Below are positions 56,216 to 64,000 of a stretch of DNA of 64,000 bases, piece by piece. The notes beneath the pieces were generated by a model, which had not been told where the DNA came from, made no database searches, and saw only the letters and a program-made list of their open reading frames with translations. A program made the translations under genes and the position numbers. Where the stretch lies: contig CM070590.1 of the NCBI GenBank assembly GCA_036346355.1, positions 46,781,749 to 46,845,748 on the forward strand. Direction: 5' to 3'. The stretch comes from Rhipidocladum racemiflorum. Its lineage: Eukaryota; Streptophyta; Magnoliopsida; Poales; Poaceae. How positions within the stretch are numbered: the stretch's first letter is position 1; every line of letters starts with the position of its first letter.

Positions 56216-57015
56216 TGTAACATCCCAAACTTTGGGTTTTCAAAAATTTTGGTTTTGTTTAGCTTCCCAAAAATTTTCGTTGTTTTTCTCGCGTTTATAA
56301 AGCTTGATTTTAATTTTCTAAAAGCTAAAATAATTTAATTTGATTATTCTAAACCTCAAATAAAATTTATTTTATTTTATTTGGATTCCTGGTGCTTCAA
56401 GAAGTTCTTCTGTAATTTTTTAGATTTTTCGGAGCTCGTTTGCTATTTATTGGATTTATTCGGAATCGATTTGTATTAAGCCCTTTTATTGAAATTAATT
56501 AATTATTTGGAAAAGTTTATATAAAATTTTGTTGCAAATATTTTATTTGAGTTCAAAATGTCTCAAAATATTTTTTGAAATTTTTCTAGAATTTTTCGGG
56601 TATTTTTATTGCCTCAAATGATTTAATTGAATTTGTGGAATTGTTTTAATTGGAAAATGGTTGGAAATTCTGGAATTTCGCTGGGCCCTTTCCTTCTCCT
56701 TCCCGCGCGCTGGCCCACCCCGCCAGCCGGGCCCGGCCTCCTCTCCCTGCCTCCCCTGCCAGGCCAGCCGGCCTGTCCTCCCGCTGGGCCCGCGCCCGAC
56801 CCACGTGCGCGCCACGCGCGCCACGCCACAGCCAAGCTGGCCACGCCGAAACCAGCCCAGCTGCCCACCGCCGCCACGTGTCACGCCCAGATTAGCCCAC
56901 GTCGCCCGGATCCGAGTCCTGCACGGAATGTGCTCGATAAAATGCCCAAACCGACCCAAACACCTCCAAACACGTCCAAACTTGATTTTTCTTGATCTAG
57001 CCTCTTCCCCAAACT

Positions 57016-57023
57016 TATATAAG
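57016..57023 (+). promoter_or_regulatory. TATA box, element G LTR
   Basis: TATATAAG, 800 bases into the LTR, downstream of GC-rich DNA with CACGTG at 56874-56881 and 56799-56806 or nearby. Best TATA match in the window. Confidence 0.6.
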
Positions 57024-58021
57024 GGTTCCTAGACTCCTCCCACGCGCCCCTAGCCAAAGATTATTCTCCAAAACACCCGAGCCGCCGCCATGTCCTCCGG
57101 ATGTCGCCCAACGTCGGCCAAACTTTGGAGCCGCGTCCCGGGCAGCTCGTCGACTCTTTTCGAGATCCGTCTTCTCCACAAGGTACCATCTGCTTGCTGT
57201 CCAAAATTCAGCCAATTTGGCCCAAGGGATCAAAAGTTATGACCGTTTCAATCTCGAATCTTGCCGAGATCATAACTCCCTCAATTTTTCGAGTTTGATG
57301 GTGAAATTTTTTGTGTAGACTCCTGGGGATTTCCTCTACAGGATGCACATCTTGCCCCAAGGTTTTGCCCTCTGGATTTGGCGCAGCAAATTAATTTCTC
57401 CGTTCAGACTGCGTTCCAAACAGCGGCAAACTTCCTCGCGCGTTCCCCGCTGTTCCAGAAGGTATTTCTTTGAGCCACCTGCGTCACGGTGTGCCTCTTG
57501 GTCCCATCTAGCTCTCGGTCAAATTTCGTTAAGTTCCGATCATTATTCTAGAAGTTATAGCCGTCCAAAGTTTTGATCCGAAACCCGTTAATCGCCAGTT
57601 TGTGATTAATCCGGAAGGGCGCCGCAAAATCCGCCTATACCGTTGAGTTCGCCTCGCCGCGTTCTACGCAGTAGACATTCTCCCTTTGCCATCCCATCCT
57701 CCGGAATTTTTTTTATATATTTAGGGCACAATTTGCCGTCGCCGCGCGTCGCCTTTTGACGCCGGCTATTTTGGTTCGCTCCGGCCGTGTTGTCGCGTCC
57801 GGAGGATCATATTGTACTGTTTTGGTCCATCATTAAGGTTCTTTTGGTCTCCGTTTGCCGAGAAGCCCGATTCCGGCCTAAACCCGTCGTCTTTCAACCT
57901 AACCCGTGCCGCCGGTTCGCGCACCGGTTAGCCGTCCTTGGTAGCGTTCTACCGCGGCCATGTCATTGCACCGACGGTCGCTACTTCGCTTCATGAAGTC
58001 TCCTATCATTGTTGACCTCCA

Positions 58022-58312
58022 CCGTTAACGTTCGCCGTTAACGATCCACCGTTAACGTTCGCCGTTAACGTTTCCCCGTTAACGTTCGCCGTTAACGCCT
58101 GCTAACGTTCCATTACTCGTTACCGCACGCTGCTAACGCTCCTCCGTTAACGTTTCGTCGTTAACGTTTCGTCATTAACGTTCCTCCGTTAACGTTTTGC
58201 CGTTAACGTTTCACCGTTAACGCTCTGTCGTTAACGCTCCGTCGTTAACGTTCCACCGTTAACGTTTCGCCGTTAACGTTCCATCGTTAACGTTTCATCG
58301 TTAACGCTTGGC
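58022..58312. repeat. 14-bp minisatellite CGTTAACGTTTCGC in the G LTR
   Basis: Eighteen or so copies of CGTTAACG spaced 13 or 14 bases. From 58145 to 58299 the spacing is exactly 14 bases for twelve units; before that 13 and 14 alternate. A degenerate stretch (58098-58140) interrupts it. Each unit centres on the palindrome CGTTAACG. Confidence 0.92.
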
Positions 58313-60318
58313 TCTCTTCGCCTCGTTGTCATCGCATGCGTGTATTCTTGCACAAACCCTAGTGCGATGCCTTTATCTGTTCTATCATCATGACGTGAGC
58401 CTAGTCTCATCGTCATATCATCTTTAAAGCCGAATCAAAACCTAACCTAAGATCGCTTCGATGAACTAAGTTTATCGTGAGCCGCGTTGATATCCTTGCA
58501 ATCTTTTCCGTTGTTTCAATCGTGGTAAGACACTTGTCTTATCTTATCCCTGAAAACCTAATCTGCCAGTAATCGAGAATTCCTTCGTGGACTTGGTCGA
58601 TAGACCATTGGCCATTTGTCATAGCCCTATGCCCGATCTATCCGTCTCTCTTTTGTTTGACTGTGTCCGTTCGGTCAACAAAAGTCAACTTCAAGAATCA
58701 GTTTAGTTCACTGCGAACTAACATATCCTTATGGACCCGATCTATAGATCGAGAGCCCATATGTCGCTATCTGTCCAATCAAGATAATAACTTCGGAAGA
58801 AATATTCTTCGGAATATTATTCTTTCTTTTCCAGTTATTAGTCTTTCCCTTTTCGGTGTTTTGACGAAAGCCCGTTCTCTTTTGTCAACTCTTCGATCTA
58901 ATCCGTTCGAGTTCCCAAATCCTTCTAAGCCGTTGTGCCCAATGCTATTTGTTCTTAACTTGGTGTTTATTCGATTTGTCTTTTGAATTGGTTTGTATTT
59001 GTGTTTCTTTATCGTTAGACGCGTCGTCCGGAAATCGTTCGAACGAGCTGAAGATCGAGAAAGTGGAAGTTGAAGATCGAGGATCAAGGATCAAGGATAA
59101 AGAGTAAAGGACAGTAAAAGTTTGCAAGGGCCAGGCAAGTTGTGCTTTGACCATGTTGATCCTATTTTGAAATCTATTTTGATTTAACCTATTGCATGCT
59201 AGTTCAATTAGAAAATACTTTATTTAAATATGGGGGATTAGATAAATACCAATTTGCTGTATGACACCTTGATTATTTAAATATGTGCCATGACCCTTGT
59301 CACCCTAGTTGTGGTTTACTAGTTGGACAGTATTAAATTGCCAACATGGGAAATTAGACCGTTGTAGTATGTTGCTTAGACCTGCTACGTGCTCATGACA
59401 TGATTTTGGACAATCAAATGTTAATATTGACTTAATGATATATTGAACCTGTTTTGGAAAAGGTATCATGTGTTGTGATGTTAATGGCACGTGGTGCATG
59501 GTAATCAACTGGGGTTTGATAAATAGTTTTTGACCGGGGCATGTGGCAAGAATGATCAGTGGGCGGTTGTGGCACTGGGGATGTTGATTTGGTTCTTCGG
59601 GTAGTCTTGTCCTGGTCACCCTAAGGACTTCACCTTGCAAGCCTTTGAACTGAGTCAAACGTACAACCACATGTCCGGAATGGGACGGACCTAGTTGATT
59701 AAGTTGCTAATAACTTACTTGTGGTACCTCGGGGTGTCAACTACACCGTTTGTGTAGATTGAAGGGGGAGCGTACCAGGGCTGCGGCATGGTACCCATCC
59801 AACGGTATGTCGGTCCCATACTTCGCCTTAGCTAAGGGAAGGGATGGTGTAGGGCAAAAACCGGAGAGGTCCACTTGTGTAGTTAGAGGCTTCCGAAAGA
59901 CTTTGTTATGATCGCTCATTCGCATACTCTTGTATGGCGATTCACGGCTGACGTGGTGAGTGGATTGTATCTTGTGGGTAAAGTGTATAACCTCTGCAGA
60001 GTGTAAAACCTATTCGAATAGCCGTGTCCGCGGTACTGGACAATGCTCGGGGATTACAGTCAAGGGTTAGCTTTTCATAAAATTAATCTTGGGTTTGGAG
60101 GCAGTTTGCCTGTGGAAAAGTGATAATTGGTTAAGGTTGTGGAATGATTTACTTTTGAAACAACTGTGAAATTATTACTATTATTATCTGTTTTACCGCT
60201 TTACAATCTATTATGAATATTTGTGAATGCTGTTTATTGCAAAATAACCCCTTCAGCCTGTCATTTGGAATAAGCCATGCATATAGCTATTAGACTTGCA
60301 TTCTGTGCATGACTTGCT

Positions 60319-60335
60319 GAGTGCTTTATGTACTC
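60319..60335 (+). other. Hairpin before the exon-2 acceptor, element G
   Basis: GAGTGC and GTACTC with a five-base loop, in the context GACTTGCT before and ACCCC after. Equivalent to GAGTAC/GTACTC in F, C and E and GAGTAT/ATACTC in A. Confidence 0.5.
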
Positions 60336-60700
60336 ACCCCTTGCAAACAAACAATCACCAGTGAGCAAAAGTCTACATCGTCGAAGAAGAAGAAGTTCCG
60401 TGAGAAGGCGATTATCTAGGAGTCGAACCCTGTCAGTTGCCTGTGGCGTATTGATGGGATTCACCGATGTTCTTCGTTCCGCTGCTGCTTATTTGGAGTT
60501 GAAGCCGTCAAGGCTTTACAAATGTAAGGTTGACCTTAAGGTCGTTCAATAGTTTATATTCTATAATTGTGTTATTTCTCTTTTCCGCTGTGTATGATTG
60601 TGATATTCATCTATGTTGAGACTGTGTGCACTAGCGTGATCCTGGACTAGTGCTGAATACACAGAGGGTCCGGATTTGCAAATTCGGGTCCCGACAGAGG

Positions 60701-60713
60701 TGGTATCAGAGCC
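60701..60713 (+). other. Primer-binding site of element G (initiator tRNA-Met)
   Basis: TGGTATCAGAGCC four bases after the LTR end. Confidence 0.93.
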
Positions 60714-61320
60714 AGGTTGACTGTAGGTCTTGACCCTAGATAGATTGGCCGTCTTTAGGAGCTTCAAAATTATTTTCTAAAAAGAAAATTTAACTTGAAA
60801 GAATAATACATTCTTGACTTATCTTATTCTTCCATTCTTTCCTCTTTGCTGAAAGTTCTATCCTTCCCTTCGATTTAAATGGAAATCTTACCTGAGTTGC
60901 TCCGAATAGTTAACGATGTTTCACACTTAAGGAGAAAGTACTGGATGTCGCCGTTAACCCTGAAGATCGTGAAGTAAGGAATCATCGAGCTCGAAGAGAA
61001 GTGGATCGATGAAGTGTTCCAGAAGCTTGAAGGACCAGTGTTTAGTTGTCAGTTGAGACTCATGTGTGAGAGTCACGTCTCTTAAGATAGGAGTGTTACC
61101 CTTTAGACGCTAGATTATTGGGTGCTTAGGAATTTGGTTCTTCATTGATTGCTGAGTGTGCAGTATGTGTTGCAAAGCTTTTAGGCTTGGATAAGCAACC
61201 ATACCAAGTTCTTAATAATGTTTGTATAAGTTCTTGGGTTAAACCTGCTCCCCTGCACTAGGATTCTTGAACCTCATCTATGCTTTTCCCTCTTACCCAA
61301 AACCCCGGAGTGGACAAAAG
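60714..61320 (+). other. Element G leader; ORF0 reduced to a short remnant
   Basis: At 60880 an ATG opens only about 32 codons (MEILPELLRIVNDVSHLRR) where ORF0 sits in the other elements. The block that follows ORF0 elsewhere (GTTACCCTTTAGACGC near 61091) comes only about 200 bases later, so most of ORF0 is missing. The 27-bp leader motif is present at 61149-61175, identical to F. Confidence 0.5.
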
Positions 61321-63030
61321 ATGGAAAGGACCGTCCGCAGCAGTGACTTTGAAGCAGATGAAGTCAGTTCAGTTGCTACTACCTGTGTCAGTGTTAAAGC
61401 AGACTGTGACCAACAGCTGTCCCCTGCACCAACCGTGACAATTCGACACTTGGATCAGTTTGTCCCTACCCAAACTCAGCTTATGCAGACAATGATGCAA
61501 CAGATGAATGTTATCAGTGCCAAAATCAACCCCTCCACCACTGAAGTCGCAACCTCCTGTTCACAGTCAAAGTTTGACTTGTTCATGAAGACCAACCCAC
61601 CCGTGTTTGATGGATTAGCCACTCTCAAAGACGCAGAAATATGGCTTCGTGTCATAGAAGAGAAGCTAGCTTTGGTGTAATGTGAAGATGAAGAGAATGT
61701 CCCCTATGCTGCTTGCCAGTTAAAAGGAGATGCATTAGTCTGGAGGAAAGGTTTCTACATCACCTCTGAGGATGGACATATTATCACTTGATTGGAATTT
61801 GTCACTACCCTTCGTCAGTTTGTTGCGTCATCAGAAGATAGTGTGACTACCGCAAGTTCAGAGAAGAGTACAACCCCTGCACCTAATACCATACCGAGAT
61901 GTTGTTCTTTGAAGTGTCGTCAACCAAGCAAGTCAGAAGATCGTGCATGCATCCGATGTGGAGAAATAGGACACACTGTTGATGAACATGCAATCAATTG
62001 TTCCAACTGTGAAGGAAGCCATTTACCCGGAAAATGTCCTATGTGCAACATCACATGCTATCTTTGTGAAGGCCGTGATCATTGCCCATCTCCATGTTCC
62101 CTGGATTCAGTAGTGACCGCTGTGACTTGACATCAGCGAGAGAATTTTCGAGCTGTCATTGCTCAAGAGTTAGCAAAAAGAGAAGGATTGTCATCCGCAC
62201 CAGCTGTGCCACGTGAAGGAATGAAGAAGAAACATGTCAACCCTATCCATCTACCTCAAGAAATCAGTAATACTTGGTCACCATGGAATTGTTTCTTGTG
62301 TGATAAATGAGGTCATTGGCCTAGAGAATGCCCCATCAACCCGACACGATGACCCAAACGTTCATGTTACCACTGTGGCGAGTCAGGTCATTTGTTAAGG
62401 AATGCCACAGAAAGATCAAGCAATGCCGAAAGCCATGATCATCCCAGAAATTACATCAGTAAAGATTATAACACAGAAAGTGAGTGGTAAGACTATGGAA
62501 GCAACTTGCTTAAGGAGTCAGTTGAAGCAAGAAGAGTTGATTAACAAGACCTTGACCTAGAAGATGAGTGCAAGGAATTGGAAGACCACCGCAAGCATCA
62601 GAAGTCTAACCAAGGAGGACCACTGCAACAGCGAATGAGGAGTGCCTCTCAACAACTCAGCCGCCATACTGCTCAAGCTGTGTTCGAGACAATTTCACCT
62701 ATGCCTCGCCTTGATAGCCAGAATTTTGATAACACCAACCCGGTGAAACGTTCTCAAGAAAGAAGCCTGCTCTCTAGAGTTTGTTATGCTTGTCGTCAGC
62801 CAGGAAATTTTCCTAACCACTGCTCTCAGAAGAAGGTGATCGCCGCGGATCGCATCGATCTCAGCTCTACCCCTACCAATACCAAGACTGGTGCTACATC
62901 ATGTGGAAGCCAGCAGATGTCAGACAAGCGTTACTTCAGATGCAATGAGCTGGGACACTTTGACAGTAGTTGTCCTAGGAGAAAAGGTGTTATACTTGTT
63001 CACTTCAGCCCTAGTCCCTCGCCTACCTAG
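61321..63030 (+). pseudogene. Element G gag with an unusual series of zinc knuckles, several stops
   Basis: Start at ATG 61321 by alignment with the gag starts of D and F. One frame to 63030 with stops (61678, 61789, 62128, 62308 and others), some explained by CAA, CAG or TGG changes. Gag core: FVPTQTQLMQTMMQQM, FDLFMKTNPPVFDG, AEIWLRVIEEKLALV. Then a Cys-rich part: CIRCGEIGHTVDEH, CSNCEGSHLPGKC, CYLCEGRDHCPSPC (near 62055), CFLCDK with a stop then GHWPREC (near 62293), CYHCGESGHLL, CYACRQPGNFPNHC (62785) and a last CNELGHFDSSC (62943). Usual gags of this group have one knuckle. No protease or pol follows. Confidence 0.75.
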
Positions 63031-63383
63031 ACACTTGCGACAGAAAGTGAATTGTGAAGGAGTATTCAGTTGATATAGAGTTTCAGTCAATGCTGAAGAA
63101 TCAAGCCGACAAAGATAGTGCCAGACCAACCGGAATGCTATCCAAGTCCTGTTGAAGACCGCGTAATTGCATATAAGCTTTGTTGTTAGATACAGCCTGT
63201 CCAATTTCTACGAGAAGCCGAAAATCAAATGTTCAGGAACAGAAGCAAGCGTGCCTATCAATGGAGTTGCCAGAAGCGTCAGTAGGAGTGCGTGAGATGT
63301 TCAAGATTTCCCGACAAAGTTAGTATCAAGATTTTCCGCAGAAGAAGCGCCTTCTTGTGCCAGAGAAGCAGCCATAGCTGGAG
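63031..63383 (+). other. Element G downstream of gag, unidentified
   Basis: 350 bases with no protease motif and no frame of note, interrupted by the H LTR. Either pol was deleted and G is a non-autonomous type, or pol begins beyond H outside the window. Confidence 0.35.
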
Positions 63384-64000
63384 TGTCGGGACCCCGAATT
63401 TGCAAATCCGGACCCTCTGTGTATTCAGCACTAGTCCAGGAACGCGCTAGTGCACACAGTCTTAACATCGGTATATATCACAATCATACCAAACGATACT
63501 ATCAAAGTACTTTATTTAAATAATCAAAGGGTTACTCGACCTTATGGCCAAGTTACAAATATATGCCTTGCAAGGCAAAACTTATTGAAAGAGAAATAAC
63601 AAATGGAAAAATCAAATAAACTTAGTGGCGCCATCCAAGATACCACAGTAACCGACCGGGCTCGCATCCCTAAATAGACGGGTCCTCTTGGAGTTCCTCC
63701 TCCGAATCGGCGTAGTCTCCTCTTCAACTGGTATTGTGTGGAGGCAAGGGTGAGTACTTGGTACTCGACAAGTCATGCATGAATGCAAGCTAATATACTA
63801 TATGCATGGCTTGGTACAAAGGAATAGCTTAAGGTATATTTGCGGTAAACAGCATTTGACAAGTAATATAAGTAGATTCGAAAGCAGTAAAAACAAGTAA
63901 AGCATAAATAACTTTTCAAAAAGTTTAAATAACATTTTTCCCCATCCTAAACCACATTTCCATCATCTTCATTATTAAACCAACCCAACTTTTCAAATCC
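63384..64000 (-). mobile_element. Element H: start of a C/F-type LTR inserted in element G
   Basis: TGTCGGGACCCCGAATTTGC onwards matches the element C 3' LTR left end almost base for base. Contains the exon-2 copy (63670-63727) and the GAGTAC hairpin near 63751. The upstream five bases TGGAG would be its target site copy. The element continues past the window. Confidence 0.9.
63670..63727 (-). pseudogene. LTR small gene, exon 2 (element H), one base short
   Basis: 58 nt instead of 59: ACGCCGATTCGG where C has ACGCCAGCTTCGG, again a CAG site. TAG at 63670-63672. Otherwise reads VEEETTP and the same acidic tail in the restored register. Confidence 0.45.

Larger units (their letters stand above)
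56216..60696 (+). mobile_element. Element G 5' LTR, chimeric
   Basis: 4,481 bp, TGTAACATCCC to CCCGACA. The right 1,560 bases (from 59135) match the F/C LTR closely, starting exactly at GCAAGTTGTGC, the small-gene donor. The left 2.9 kb is unrelated to the other LTRs: AT-rich start, GC-rich part with G-boxes (56680-56900), TATA box at 57016-57023, a 14-bp minisatellite (58022-58312), and a long pyrimidine-rich stretch. No clear gene in the left part; the 109-residue frame at 58657 has no recognisable motif. Confidence 0.88.

Noticed and set aside
56606..57032. Four overlapping Pro/Ala/Arg-rich frames (81-123 residues) in the G LTR
   Set aside because: They sit across the GC-rich promoter part and the TATA box; no domain and no conservation.
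58022..58312. Possible CRISPR array from regular short repeats
   Set aside because: The period is 14 bases with 6-base linkers; there are no spacers, and the setting is a plant LTR.
58657..58986. 109-residue plus-strand frame in the G LTR
   Set aside because: No motif; considered as a first exon of the LTR small gene, but it stops at 58986, well before the donor at 59134.
61267..61320. Upstream ATG at 61267 as the start of G gag
   Set aside because: The F and D gags begin at the ATG aligned with 61321, and the preceding codons match non-coding leader in those elements.

Overview
This window is plant nuclear intergenic DNA built almost entirely of nested Ty3/gypsy LTR retrotransposons. I found no host protein gene, no tRNA or rRNA gene and nothing bacterial. 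The evidence for a plant: chromovirus-type polyproteins (protease, reverse transcriptase with FIDD, RNase H, integrase with HHCC and D,D35E, C-terminal chromodomain), long LTRs of 3.2-4.5 kb starting TGTAAC and ending GACA, primer-binding sites matching initiator tRNA-Met (TGGTATCAGAGC), 5-bp target duplications, and premature stops that look mostly like C-to-T decay of methylated DNA. The domain style is that of the Tekay/Del chromovirus lineage. A monocot, probably a grass, is my best guess (low to moderate confidence).

Layout, with letters used in all entries. A (1-3561, +): 3' part of pol and a 3' LTR. 3562-3788: unidentified. B (3789-5015 and 17504-18915, +): a decayed gag-pol split by insertion of C. 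C (5016-17503, -): a complete element with both LTRs and a perfect GAAAC target duplication. D (18916-29974, -): a tandem remnant, internal-LTR-internal, cut on both sides. E (29975-55451, -): a large, fairly well preserved element inserted in D, whose 5' LTR has lost its promoter end, and which is itself split by F. F (36577-48988, +): a complete element of the same family as C with a perfect GTAAT duplication. 55452-56215: a fragment with a copia-like zinc knuckle. G (56216-63383, +): an element with a chimeric 4.5-kb LTR containing a 14-bp minisatellite and a gag with several zinc knuckles. H (63384 to the window end, -): the beginning of another C/F-type LTR inserted in G.

The most interesting signal is not gag-pol. 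The LTRs of C, D, F and E carry what looks like a small two-exon gene: a hydrophobic plus acidic first exon, a GC-type donor (AG|GCAAG), an intron of about 1.2-1.5 kb, and an acidic second exon that continues the frame to a conserved TAG. Exon phase is the same in families that have otherwise diverged. In the acidic part of exon 1 most D/F differences fall at third codon positions. With a TATA-like box upstream and AATAAA downstream inside the same LTR, each LTR of this family may be a self-contained gene. A hairpin conserved across LTR families lies just before the exon-2 acceptor. A second accessory gene, ORF0, lies between the primer-binding site and gag in C, D, F and E, and its N-terminal part looks like a divergent double-stranded-RNA-binding fold.

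One caution on sequence quality: paired LTRs differ repeatedly at CAG/CTG motifs (CAG in one copy, CGA or CGG in the other). This looks more like base-calling error at methylated CHG sites than biology, so many small frameshifts in C, F and H may not be real.
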